Origin: Edolisoma coerulescens
Lineage: Eukaryota > Chordata > Aves > Passeriformes > Campephagidae
DNA: 64,000 nucleotides
Assembly (NCBI GenBank): GCA_013397115.1
Contig: VWZW01004141.1
Location: 1,240,001 to 1,304,000, forward strand
Direction: 5' to 3'
Below the pieces are notes generated by a model. It was not told the DNA's origin. It saw only the letters and a list, made by a program, of their open reading frames with translations, and made no database searches. The position numbers and the translations under genes were made by a program. Shown piece after piece: positions 1 to 13,600 of this stretch. The stretch's first letter is position 1. Each line of letters starts with the position of its first letter.

Positions 1-3000
1 CTGTGTTCACAGTGATGTTACTCTGATGTACATGAACAAACATCCTTCACCTACAAGAAAGGTTGTTCAATGTATTTTTGGAGCTACTAGGTTTTGCTCT
101 GCCTTTGCTCTGTGTCTGTGCCAATATTATCTGAAGTTACTCAGACCTACACCTACTGTACATATAACTCACCTGACAGTTGACATAACCCACAGAATGA
201 TTATTATTCAGACCCAGGGATTCAACCAATGGCTTTCAGCCTCCGTTTTTAAATGAATGAATGCTTCATTCTGTGGTAAGAGTCTCCCTCTGAACAAATC
301 TCTCCAAATACACATATCCCATGTGGAGCTTACAAGTCCTTCTGTTCTTACACAGCTCAGCTATGTGAGTTTTTGTGTTAACAGCTTTCTGTGCTCTGCA
401 AACAATTATATTAAGTGTGCTTGAGAGGGTTAGGATGGGTCTACCAGTTTTGTGCTTTGATGAGGGTTGTGATTAGTTTTCTTCCTTACTGCTGTGGTTG
501 TGTTAGAACTGTCCCTTGAATGGTTGCAGTTATTTTGCCATCAAAGGTTCCTGGATATTTTATTCACCTTTTAGTAAAGGTATATAATCTCCACACACAT
601 AAATTCCTCCATGCTATTATCACTAAAATGCTGATGGTGGGGGGGAGTTCTTTTGTTCTAACTATTTCACTGCAGGTAAGAAGACTATTTTGTTTGTAGG
701 TAAGATTGTTGCTATCAGTAAAAGTCAGCATTTTCAGAAACTGTTTGCCATTAGGGACATGTGTGTGCTTTGTGTTTTCCCCCCATCTCTTTACAATTTG
801 CCAGTCTATTTTATTTTAGAGCATGTGAGCATGAAATGCCTCCATTGCTATGAATACAGGGCCAGTTCTCCCTCTACAGTCTCTCCTAAACCAGAATCAG
901 TTAATCCATTTATTCTTTGTCTTCAGTGTGGTTCTTGCTCTGTCAGCCTCAACTGAAGCACCAGCCTACCACAGGATTCTCTTTATGTATATATATGTAT
1001 ATATTTTTAATCTTTTCCTTTCCCAGCTGAAGGGGCTTGTTCTCTTACCCCTTCTTTTCATGTAAATCATTATGATCTCATACTCTTTGGGACTGAGATC
1101 TGCTTCATTTTGTGATGCCAAAGCTGCCTTTCCTTGTTGCTTATCACCAACCACATTGTATTCTTGCACTGACATTGCTTATCCATGGGGAGGTAATTTA
1201 TGGTGTACAGAGTGCATTGCTGTGCTAACTTTTGATGGTGGCAGCTGTAGTTAACTCTAAGGGCATTGAGATCTGCCTTCACATATAAACAGCTGATTTT
1301 GTAGTCATGGGAATATTTACACCCTTGATACTCCAAGATCTTATCTCTGTGACTCACATGCTGCATCCAGAACGGATGAGATTTTAAACAAGAGACACAA
1401 CACAAATCTTGTAACTAATTCAGTAAACGGAATGAAAGGAAAGTCACCTGTGTAACTGACTGCAAAACAGTAATAAAAGAAAAGCCTCTGCAGTCCAAAG
1501 AGCTTGCTAAGCATGCTCCATAGGAGTGGAGTGCAATGACTCTGTTACACTGGGAGTTAATGGAAAACAGTAGTTGACAAATATGAGCATCAGAAAGAGC
1601 AAGTATCTGAGCATTTATCTGGTGGATAGTCCTTGTATAGGTGGTTCTGGGAGAAAACTCTTCATATGTGAAAGCATGGGCTGTGGGGGAAAGGGAGAGG
1701 GATGTGTCAACATCTTGTAGTGCAAATGCATTATTTCCATCTCCAAGAGATGGCTGCTCACACAGTTCCTGCCCTCACCCCTTCTCTCTGCATCTGAGGC
1801 TCCAGTGCTTTTCTCCTGGTGCCAGACCCAAGAGCACTTCCATTCCTTTATGCTGAAGAATCAAGGTTGTAATTTACCCCACCTCTTACGATGTTGATGG
1901 AGGCTCTCAGTTGTGGCCTTCCTTAGGAATAAACTTCTTTAAAAACAAAGGACAATTCAACCATGCCTGTGTAGAGTTTTACTGGGACTCTGTTGCCACA
2001 GAGGAGGGGGAGTGAGACTACAAGGGGTAGTTGGACAGTTGCTGTGTGCTTAGATCCTGCCTTTCCTCCTTCCAGCAGGGCTCTTGGTGTAATGGGACAT
2101 CTCTGATCATCTCTGGATTGAGTGTCAAGCTCCTGCGGGCACTGCTGTGAGATTTGACTTCTAATATTAACCAATTACAGTGCCCTCCACACCATACATT
2201 TATTAAAGAACTTTTTCCACATGTGAAATGTGTAGCTGTTTCAAAAGAGAACTCCTCACTCACACACTCAGCTCTTGGGCATTTTATGTAGGAACTTTCT
2301 TTGATGTACTGTTAGCTCTGCTTGGTGACATGAGGCAATCTCAGCCTGCTGTGGAAGCAGGAATCATCTCAGACTCCCACGGAGAAGAAGCTGAGTGAAG
2401 ATGCGGAAAAATGAAGTGGGCTCTTTTCAGCTTTGAATCCATCCCAAACCCAGAGATTTAAGGCTACTAAGATCTGGAAAGACCTAAATACTGTACCTCT
2501 GAGCTGGAGTATTAGGAATATCTACAATTAGGGAAAAAAATAGAATACATATTTTTACTCATAAAAATGCCTGTGTATACAATTTTGAATAGGAATTTGT
2601 ACACTAGGAATATGTTTCCTGTACAAGCAAAAATCTCTGTCAGAAGTCAGGGACTTGAACTTAAAACAAGTACTAAAAGACTGTGTGACCACCGTATGTG
2701 TTCACTACTTGAATTTTTATTCTCAGAGATTTAATAAATTAATTTCTGTTATAAAAAAAAATAAGAAATACATAAGTGAGATATGCACATAATTTACTGC
2801 TGACAGAAGGAGAGACACAAAATAACAAAATTGCATAAGCATGATTTCATTAGAAAATCAGTCTCATGATCAGCTTTTAGAAAGGACAACTGCTGGATGC
2901 TTTTATTAAAAACCCCACATTTTCTGTCATAGATTTTGTGCCTTATGACTAGATAGAGCATATCAGAATACTGCTGCTTATCTATAAAAACCCTAAACTA

Positions 3001-6000
3001 TTCTGCAGCATTAAGGGCTAACCATTCCTGATGGTTGGAGACCAGGTTATCTAATCCAAAATAGGTTAAGAAATATAGATTGATGACCCCACATTTTGTT
3101 TTCCCACCCCTGGAGTTTCCACATGGTGTGTGGTTACATTTTACCCATTCAGGCACTTGGAACCTCTGACTTTTTGTATTGTTCTGTGCTGAAGCTCATA
3201 AATGGCACTGAGATCCATGGAAGTGTGGTAATACTGATTTCTAACGGCTCTTGGATCACATCTGTGGCTGGACATTTAGAAATCAAGATAGTGAACTGAC
3301 AGCTAATTTTTACTGGGTCAAGAAAATATCTTTAAGCCCTCATCCCTATTCTGGGCAGGATTTATTTTTCAACTACTGAAATTTTATCATGTCTACCTTT
3401 CAAGATCATGTTTTAGGAAACCATTTTTGGATCTAAACTTATAAACAAACTACTAAAGGAATGCCCCAGTGAAGCAGTCATAAAAACATTTAGAGGGAAC
3501 TTGGTGGTACTTTGAGGAAGATTAGTTTCCTTGGTACGTCCTCTGAATGTCAAATTCTTACATCCAGGAAAAGTACTGACAAAGAAAGCATGAAGACTTT
3601 TTTTTTTTTCAGAGAGACATCAACACCTCAGAAATGGAGAGAAGAGGAGAAAATTCTAAGTTACAGTTATCAGTAGACTTCTTTCTTACCTGTTAACACT
3701 TGGGTTTTTTACTAGAAAAATATATAATGAAAGATAGGAAACGAGCTATGATTTGAAAAGTTCCTTATGCTATTAAAAATAAAGGACAATGGTATTTATA
3801 TGATCTTTAAAAACTAAGTAATAATGACACATGAAAGGCTCAAATGAATGGAACAAGGGGTGATCTGCTGAAGTGTTTCATAGAAATCTTTTTCCCTAGA
3901 AGCATCACTAAATTGATTAACTTATTAGGAAAGCATACATTTTCACTGAAGGAGAAGGATTTTTTTTATCCTTATTTCTGTCATCTATGTGTTCTGGTTG
4001 ATGTCAACACGTTTTAATCAAGAGAAATTGTTTAATAGCTTGCCTACACAGAAAAAAATATCTTGATGCACTCCAGGTCAACTAACAAATACAAATTGGG
4101 CTGATCACCTTTAATTAGAATGGCTTGGGTTTTTTAATTTCTCCTGTCAGGCTGCAAGGAATCTATCCTTAGAGTCAAAATGTTCTCGAGGGAATAAAAA
4201 GAAATCTGAACTATGGAAATTTAAATGAAAATGAAAGAAGTGAAATTGAATGAGCACTGCCATTTGAAATAAAGTGCTAATAAAACACTCAGGTATTAGC
4301 TTCTGAAGAAGATTTTTATAGAAATCCCTTGCAGCGCTGGAAAGACTGGAATAATATTGTAATTGGCATCCCTGACCTGTTTTATGTATACTGCAAGAAG
4401 TTTTTGGCTCTGGCTTGAAAAGTTGGTGATAAAACAAAGCTCCCAGAATTCCCTGGTCTTTAGCTTTGAAGGTCTAAAGTATGGATTTTTTCATTATAGT
4501 ACAGTGAAAAATAAACCGGTTTAGCCGTGATACGGAGAGCATAATCATCAGGTGTTCTTTCCTGAACACTCTGGGATAATATTTTTTGCAATAGCTTTGA
4601 TGAGGATTCTACTTAGCAGACTGTGGAAACGTGCCCTCCAAAGCTGTGCTGTGTTACAATCATGTGTACAGTGCCCTGTAACCAAATCCAAAGCTCATGC
4701 ATTGTGTGTTTGGGTGTCATTTTTCAGAACACTTTATTGCTCATCTAGGCCTGGAAACTCTGTAAAAACCAAATCAAGCATTCATTCCTGCAAAAGAGGC
4801 AAAAATACAGTCTTATTAGCTGTGACAAAATCAGCACCAGCTCTGGTACAGGGGGGGATTAAGAAAGGCAAAACAAACAAAGAAAAGTATTCAGGAGCTG
4901 AAATATGTGGTTGAGATATTGAAGATGCTTTGCAATCATTAGGAATTCTTTGCAGGTGGGTATAATGCAGCCTTCTCACATCTCCTAGTGTAATTACAGT
5001 GATGAGGAAAAGATTTTCAGGCCAGGTCCTTAATTTAGATAATTGTGTCTTAATATTCAAGGATAATACACCAAAAGAATAACATTCTGAGTGCTGAAAG
5101 GATTCTTGTGCCTTGCAGTGTTTCACTGCAGCCAGCTTTGTTGTGGATGTGTCTAATATCTTTCTTGCTTTGTAACATGGACTCTGCTCTGCAGAAATGG
5201 ATCTAATGTTTTGCTTATTTTTTCCCTTCCTAACCACCACTCTCAAGATTGCACCTTTGTCAACTGCAAATCGTTATCTCTGCACCCTGCATGGGTGGGA
5301 GCTCACCAAAGCTGAGCCATGATGTGGGCACGGTGCTCCAGATATCCCCTTTCTCTGGTGTGCAAGTCCCAGGGAGCTGCAAACCTGTGCCCACCCATGT
5401 GCCACACTTGTGTTGACACTGCAAGTCTCTCCCACTGCAGCAGAAAGTACAGGTACAAAAATGGCAATGATTGAGACATTTCCCAACTTAAAGTATACTT
5501 TCCTCTCTGTGAAATAACTGTTATTGAACAGTAAAAGCACAGGCTTTGTTTTACTGCTGTTCATTTAAATCTCTTCCCTTTCCCCAGAAATTTGCTCTGA
5601 CTTGACAAAATGTATGTTTTTTTGGGTAACAGCCTGTATGAACAAACACAAAGGTTAATAGAATTTGAGCATCTTGAAATGTGATTTAATTTGGAAGACT
5701 GTAGTCTGTGAATATTAACTACTAACTAATTAAATTATTCAATGACAAATCACATCAGGCAGGCACCTATGTAACATCAATTGGCGTTGTCATTATAACA
5801 ATTCTTCCAAACAGTAGGATGCAGGCAAACTCTGCATTAATGTTTTGGCTCAAGGTGTTCATTTGTAAATGAACAATTCATCATGTGAAGGAAAAGGGAA
5901 ATAGCTCCAGGTTTGTGTCAGATTGCCCTGGTGTTAACTGCTGCTCTTTGATGTGACATTGTCTACACCTATAACCAGTGGGAGTAATAGAGGGGAAGAG

Positions 6001-7799
6001 TGGCCATTCCATTATTTCGGATGAATTAAACTATTGGCTGCCACTACTCAAGTATAATGTTTCTAGTGATTCATATCCATGACTCGCATTAATAAAAAAA
6101 TTTGTATGTTAGGTGTTTGCTTCCAAACTTTAAAAATATAGCCTTTATATTCATGTGCCATTTAAAATAAGTACCTAGGCAATATCTTAAAGTTATTCTT
6201 TTTTTTTTTTTTCTGCTTAAAAAATAGAGACAGGGTCTGCTGAAATCAACAGGAGTCATTTTTTTATTTTCTATTGACTTTATATTAGCTTTTATAGGAG
6301 TGCATTACTGAACTGCCATGAGGGATATAATTTATGCTGGCAACTATAGAATGAAATTAACAGTTGGAGGGTTATTGCATAGTGCTCCATAAGGGAAAGA
6401 GGTGCATCCTTGGTCCCCTATAACAGTAGATACCAACATTTATGCAGACAGGATCTAGATAATACCAAGGCAGAAATTTGTCCCCCAGCTCACAAAAGAG
6501 AGGGCAAGAGACTTCAGATTTACTAATTCTGTTGTAAAGCATTAGATTTTAGGATACATTGCTGTTTGTTTGAAACATTTTGTAATTGACTCTTCAATAG
6601 AAGTAAACCTTATTATAAAATATATTTTGTGTGTATACAGTTAGATTGGACATATTATGATTGTAAAGAACTTTCCATTTCTTCCCCAGAATACACCATG
6701 TATGCAGAATATGATGATGCTTTAACATCTAACAAAGTCAAAGACATAATTTAAATGTCTCTGAATTCAATCAATACTTTGATTCTGTTAAAAATAGTCT
6801 TTTTTAATGTTATTAAATTCATGTTTATTGCCAGGCCACATGCCAGGAAATATACTTTGTTCATTTTATTTTTAAAATAATGTATACTTTTGAAATAAGG
6901 CACACAGCTGCTTTCTTTGACCTTTCTGTGCTTTTAATAAGCATTCTCCTCTCAGTCAGTCTCTTCTGAGATATTCTTCATCCTTTTTACAGATATTAGC
7001 AGTCCTGATACAAGAAAACAAAATTCAGCCAGAAGCCTCTGCAAGGCCCTGAAGGTTTGTCTTGTCCATGGGGTTTCATACATTTAGGAATAGTCTGTCT
7101 CAGCTGAAAACACACAACACAGGCTACTCCAGGTACAAGGTGTCTCATAATAACATCTTCAGTGCTCTAACAGAACACTGATGTTCTGGGGAGCAGACAG
7201 GCCAGGTTACCTTGACCTGCCAATATGGGATTGCAGCTATATCAGTATATTTGGCTTCTTTGCCTACACTCAAATGATCAAAGAGACTTTTGTTTCTTCC
7301 CCCAAGAGCCATCTGCACAGCACAATAAACTCAGGTTAGGCTTTCTTCACCACTTATTGCTCAGTCTTTTCAGAACAGCAATTATTTTGTACCATCACAA
7401 ATAAGCCTCCTCCCTCCTTAGTAGTGTTCATTGTCCTGTCTCATCCCTCTGATTTCTGCTTTAGGTAGTTTAAACACATTTAGATGCTTTTCACAATCTC
7501 CTCACTCTACCCAGAACAATGCAGAAAGTCAGAGAAAAATTCAGCTCCTGCTTTCCCAGCTTTGTCAGTCTTGCTGCTACTAAAGCAGAGTCGTGTCAGT
7601 GAGAAGCACTTCCCATCGTAGCACTGACATAAACCTGGAGCTGTTTCCTTTCTGTCTCATAAGATGAATTGCTCATTTGTAAATGAGCACCTAGAGCCAA
7701 AATATGAGTCCTGACTTTGACTACATTGCAGTGTTCAGAAAACTTTCCTACTTTCCAACTCACTGCAAACTTGATAAATCCTGTGGTGTTTACTGACAG
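1..7799. other. Intergenic, no gene recognised
   Basis: AT-rich noncoding DNA. Open frames here (longest 154 codons, minus strand 4782-5246) lack recognisable domains and look random. Minor contents are a TA-rich microsatellite near 985-1005, poly-T/A runs (3599-3610, 6199-6212) and a near-palindrome at 5857-5874. A weak relic of an old amniote palindromic repeat may lie at 6226-6290. Confidence 0.6.
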
Positions 7800-8560
7800 G
7801 TTAATAAAGCCTTTCTAGTCAACAAGGCCATGGTTTACAGAATTGCACAGCATCACTGGGGAAACTGTATCTTTCCTCATTCTGCTGTGTTCCTCTTCAA
7901 GTTGCTATCAGAATCTCATGCAAAAATCAAAACAGATGGAACACCAGGCACCTACTATGTTTTCTGATTTGTTCTCAGATTTTCCTCTAGTATTCAATAT
8001 TGTTTGCTTTTTTGGACTTATAACAGGGATTTTCAAAGAACTTTCTAAAATTACTCAAATTTTCCTCCTGGTAAAAAAATTCAAATCCTGTATTTTAAAT
8101 GCTGGAGTTGTTATTTTTGATTGCAGCAATCAACATTGCATTTCTTCTGATCCCAGATAATTTGTATCACCTGGAAATGTTCTATCTCCCTGTTCACTCT
8201 CTTTCCCTGTTCATTTGTGAATGTGTTGAATAGCATGTGTTTACTAATTGGATGCCACTGGGCCTCTGTGACTACCAGCCTCAGCTGTGAATGTTGGCTC
8301 TTTTTTTTAAACTTGTTTCTTAGTTTTCAATGAATTATTGACCTGCAAGAGAACTGTAATCTTTCACTGTGTGAAAGCTCTCCTTTTTCAAGAGCACTGT
8401 CACAAGCTCTGTTAAAAACCCAAGGACAATGAATTGACCACACCACAGCTACCCAAATGCTCGTTGAGTCCTTCAAAGAACTATAATAGGTTTGAAGGAA
8501 ATATCTTCCACCTACAGAAGCTGCAGAATTTTTTCCCTAAAGGTTATCCAAACATCTGCT
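7800..8560 (-). mobile_element. Old CR1/L3-like LINE remnant (reverse transcriptase region)
   Basis: Read on the minus strand, 8505-8450 matches the Jockey/CR1-clade stretch that encodes a Leu-Leu-x-Phe-Phe-Glu motif ahead of the YLDF(x)KAFD block. The region near 8280-8170 keeps decayed traces of the GxxLGPLLF and FADDTKL blocks, the latter seen as GATACAAA-like sequence around 8165-8172. Many stops and frameshifts are present. The plus-strand open frame at 7843-8160 is a by-product. The limits are approximate. Confidence 0.6.
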
Positions 8561-10204
8561 GTTCTAGTTTTCATTCTGATTTTTAGCTATTTACCTGAAA
8601 GTCACAATTGCCTACCTACACTTTCTTGCCTACCTGGTAGAGTCCCTCTCAAAGGCTGAGGTTGCATTTATTGCTTTCCATTCCCCATGTGCTGATAAGG
8701 GTTTGAGTGACAGGTTTTATGACACCACGGTTAGCACATGTTTTGCTCCCTGGTTATGCACAGGAACTTTTCTGTAAGGACTTGAGTGCACAGGAGAGTA
8801 CAAAACAGCTGCTTAAAAGCTCTGTTTTATTCACCTACTTCACTAAGAGACACTAATTTTTCATTACAATGTAAATCAAATGCATTATTCAGCCAATGTG
8901 ACCTTGCCAACAGATCCTGAATATCTTCCAGTCCTTGAGATTTTGTTTAGTACAAATGGATCATATTCAGTATTAGCTGGAAGAAGATCAAATGTAAATG
9001 CTGACTTACTGATTATTAAAAAATGAACAATGTATTAGATATCAATAGGGTATTTACCTATCACTGTGTTCACATCAGATAACTAAAAACAAAAAATAAT
9101 TGATATAAGAGGAAAGCCATATTTTATTCTTTATTTTCATCTGATGTTATCAAAAAAAGGATAAGAGGGCTTTATACTCCCATTAACATTTTTTCAGAGT
9201 AAGCAACTGTCCACAGGGGCCTCCGCTTTTATTTTATAACACATATCTTGTCAGAAGAAACAAGTGGCATGAATTTTACTAGAAGCACAATTCTCTTTAT
9301 CAAAACTTTCTTCTTTGTCTGGGAATAATTCAGTTAATTTTAGGCTGCTCTCACATGACCCATGATGGCTCAGTGATCTAAAATCTAGAGGAATTTCAAA
9401 CCATTTATTTATTCCTTCTAAGTCACAACTGTTTCCCTTTTAAATTTTATCCACATTGGTGATTGTTGGCTGGTTTTATTTACACTCACACTGTACTGAC
9501 CCATCCATTAAAAATCCACTGCAAGAGATTGAGAGAATTTCTTTTTCCTTTTATTTTTATCAGCCAGGTAAATGTACTGTTGAAATGACTCAATCAATTT
9601 CCTGAAGAGAAATAAGGCTATGTTAAATGAGCTTGTTTTCTTTATTCAAAAAGAAAAAATGGGTATGTAGAACATCAGTGTACTTTGTCAGTGGAATGTC
9701 TCATGTAGCCTGAACCACAGCTTGGGTGGCAGCAGAAAAACTCAGCCTGAGCTTTTTTGTCTCTGTAGCTGGATACTAACACTTTCCAGTAAAAAGTTCA
9801 CACCACCAGTTATTTGACATCTTGCATTATTTCTTTTACCAAGGGACCAGCTAAGTGTTGTGCATTTATTTCTAGCTAGGCTGAGCTAATGAGGAAACAG
9901 AACAAGTAGTGGTGTGACTTGGCTGTGTCTTTTGCTGGAAAGAAAACACTATCTAAATTCTGTTAAATCACATTTAATTTAAGAGAAATCAGAACAACCT
10001 GCCCCTAAAACTGACTGCTGCCAGGAAATATTTTTGATGTCAGTATTAAATATACACAATAGACAGTATTTTTAGAAAGTGCCTACTGTGTTGTTTAGGA
10101 TCACAGTGAAGTTGCCAAATCTGGAAAGCTTCAAATTGTGCTAGATTATATTCTCAGCTTTTGGAAATTTCTCAGACTTTAAACTCCCTCAATATTCTAT
10201 AAAT
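8561..10204. other. Intergenic, no gene recognised
   Basis: AT-rich DNA with no recognisable coding or RNA gene. The first 200 bases may still belong to the adjacent LINE remnant. Confidence 0.55.
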
Positions 10205-10620
10205 AGGTTTCAGTGCATTCCTGCAGGAGACCTGCATGGATGAGCAAGAAGCTTCTGGCAAAACTCAAACTGAAGAACAAAGTTTACAGAATGTGGAGAA
10301 AAAGGAGAGGCCACTTGGCAGGAATGTAGGAATGTTTTCAGAATATGCAGGGATGCACAGAGGAAGGCTACGGTCCACTTGGAATTACAGCTGGCAAGAG
10401 ATGTCAGGGACAACAAGAAGAGTTTCTTCAAGTATATCAGTAGCAAAAGGAAGATTAAGGAAAGTGAGCCCAGTGCTGACTGAGGTGGGTGTCCTGGAAG
10501 GACACAGAGGGTGGAGTTACTGAAGATCTTCTTTGCTTCACTCTTTAGTGCTAAAACCAGTCCTCAGGAATCCTAGACCAGGCAGGCAAGAGAGAAAGCC
10601 TGGGGAAGGGATTGGGTTAG
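10205..10620 (+). mobile_element. CR1 LINE fragment (ORF2, between endonuclease and reverse transcriptase)
   Basis: Plus-strand sequence aligns by eye with the avian CR1 interior. In order it has a GGATGAGCAAGAAGCT block, a TTTACAGAATGTGGA block and a TATATCAGTAGCAAAAGGA block (usual CR1: ACATTAGCAACAAAAGGAG). The CTTCTTTGCTTCACTCTTTA block comes last. It is broken by stops and truncated at both ends. The two short open frames here (10236-10523 and 10533-10748) are remnants of, or run out of, this element. Confidence 0.8.
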
Positions 10621-13600
10621 AGATCAAACAGTGTAGAGAGGAAATTTTAAAATTTCATTTAGAAAGCAAATGTAAACAAAGTCATTCCCTGCAAAAGCAT
10701 CCCTGTGCAAGCACAGGAACAGAAAGCTGTTGCAATTTACTGGTGTGAGTACTCAGACAACACTTAGTCCAGCTGACAGCAACTGAGAGGAGCTTATCCT
10801 TGTTTCTGGAGGCAGCAATGGAAACAGAAATCATGTTCCTTGTGGATGGTGTGAACTTGGAAGCTCTGAAAACTGACATAGGGTCTTCAATGGATTCTTC
10901 TATCTGACATTTTTGTTTGTTTCTCGTGGTTCAATTAATAACGGAAAACTTAAGGTGTGATAATTAAAAATTCATCCATAAGGTTTTCCCCTAAAGACAT
11001 ACACATGAATTCTTATGCCAGAGCTGGATGCACGACAGCTTCCAGGTCTTGCCCACTTACACAAAGTTTATAAAACTGATAGAAAAATGCAGCATCTCTG
11101 GCCCTTTGCAGTGGTGTTTGAATACATGTTGGTTTGCACACCTAGGACACTGTAATTAGCAGTCATTAGTATTTCTGTGGTATGAACATCATGGCTTTTT
11201 GCTGCATGGCACTCATCCCAGCATATCTAGCTGATGTTTCCAACCTGACTTATGCCATTTCAGCAGCATTGACATTGAGTGTTTGTTGTGCTTAAATAAC
11301 ATCGCTTGTTAGTCTGTGGTTCCCTTTGCTCATTCCTGCTGACCCCAATGTTTCAGTTGATATTACTGCCTGCAGCATTCTGGCACAACCTACTGGAGTC
11401 AGTGATTTTTTGTTCCTATTTTCTACAACCTATTCAGTAACAAATCCACTGCCATTACATTTACATTAATGACCCTCTGTTAAATCATGAGGGTGTCTTG
11501 CTCTGTATTTCTTATCAGACCTAGTCTGGAAGTCACCACCTTTCTGGATGTGTGGCTTAGGAAGGCTCTGTGATACAAGTTTTTGGAGGCTGAGCAAATA
11601 TTCTGAGGAAGAATCACACTGTTGACTTGTTCATGTGATCCTTTAGACATCTGTCCATGATGATTCGAGGGAAGGGGTGCAAGGACATGGTGATATTTGT
11701 TCTGATAAATAAGGCCATTTTACATTTTCAACCAGTGATGCTTATTACTTTTAGGCAGCTACTGTAGAGATACACAATCTTCATGCTTACCAATATCTTT
11801 TTTCTCCATGAATTCCTTCAATTCTCATTAATAAGAGGATTCAGTCTATAACTGTGCCATTCAAGAGGGATAGCAATATCACCCAGAGTTCCCCAGTTAT
11901 AAAATATTAAGGTAGGTAACGTCAACTAAATGTGGGGCTTGCTGTACCAGAATCAGCTTGAGTGCTTCTTTTTAACTCATTTCTTTTTTTAACATACCAG
12001 CTAGCATGAAGGGAAAATAAGTGAATAATGCAGTTCTTAACTGGCTGTAAATAGATAGAAATATGTGTTAACATATGGTGACTGTTAATGGTGGTTTACT
12101 CTGTATAAAATAATTCTATCATCTTTCTGTCCAAATGATCTCACCACAGAAGCATGGCAACATTTAGTGTAGTACATGTTTCCCTCAGTGTTTTTGACAT
12201 GATAGCTCCAGTTGAATGGTAACCACCTCTATTTTCTGTGGCTTGGCATCAAATCTGATCTTTGATCATATATCTCATTTGTATCACACTTTTCTTTTCT
12301 TTTAGTAATTTAGTACAGTTTAGTTTAAATGTGCAAAATAAACACGGTTTGCTGGCTACTAAACCAAAACAAATACATTTTTCCCACTTAACCTTCTCGT
12401 TTGCAGTTAGCCTTGTGCATAGCGAAACAGAGACTGTGGAGCATATGTGAGGACTCAGCATTACTGGCAGAAGGAAAGCTTTTTAAATGTGAAGGACACC
12501 CACTGGGCAGTTCAGAATCTAGGGCAAAAATTGCTATTTCACTTGCTCATTCCCTATATTTACAAATCTTTAATATAAAAATCAGTAGCATTTAATAGAA
12601 AGCAATTCTGTAGCTGGCTGGTTTTGGCAGGTAGGCAAAGTGTTTTAAAATTTTCAGCCTTAAGAAAACAATTGACACTTGATGATGGTCAGTAGCAAAT
12701 GGAGCAGTACAAATAGGAAAAGCAGTGAATGGTCATTTGCCTTCAAAGGATGAGTTAATTTACTTACAGGTTTGTGCTGTTCCTCTCATCCACTCTGAAT
12801 TTTGCAGCCTGAAGTGAATCTTACACCTCAACGAAACCAGGTGTACACAAGCACAGTCCTTACAGATTTTAATTCATTAACAAAGACATTTCACTCTACA
12901 AATGTGCCATAAGCCTCCTTTGTCAACTTCTATAAAGCTTATTTAAATTATCCTCTTAGTACAAAGTAGGGAAGGTTATAGCCTTTACATGGATTATTTT
13001 ATCTGCAAGCACCACCACTGTGTAATTTCCTCAGACTCTGTATGGACCCGGACTACGACTACTTGGAGCTCAGAGAAGAGTAAGGGCATTTTTAACTCCA
13101 CACTATGAAGGTTCATTTTGAAAAAAATGTCTGAAAAATTGATGTTCAGCTGTAAACTACCTATCATCCAAGCAGGGCCCGGTGGTGCCCCTGTCAATAA
13201 CTCTCAATAGTTCCTTTGTGAGTGGCCTCTTGAGCCTCAGGCAGATACTCCTCAAGAGTGGCTCTGACCTGCAGCATGTGAGGAGGTTCTGCTGGAAGGA
13301 CTGGGGCACAGCCTAGCACTCAGCATTTGGTCAGTGGAAAGCATGGCTTAATATTAAAAAAACCATGTTTTTTAGTGTTCCCAGAACTCTGCTGATTATT
13401 CACATCTCATGAACTCAACAAGCTGTAAATAGCAGGAAATCATGCATTATTTGTGAACGGTCTGCCTGCAGTTCTGCTTATTCCTATAATACACACAGTC
13501 AATATGGAAAGCTGTGAATCATTCCCAGGGAAGGATTATCATGCTCTGTAGACACCTGGATTAAACCTGTTCTTACATGCTTTTACAGATGCTTTCTTTA

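Noticed and set aside
7843..8160. 105-codon frame with hydrophobic segments
   Set aside because: It is antisense to an old LINE reverse-transcriptase remnant.
8209..8223. A third, imperfect copy of the 18-bp palindrome core (GTTCATTTGTGAATG)
   Set aside because: It lies within the LINE remnant and has a mismatch, so it was left out of the paired-palindrome finding.
10236..10523. 95-codon frame
   Set aside because: It coincides with a CR1 ORF2 remnant and has no independent coding support.
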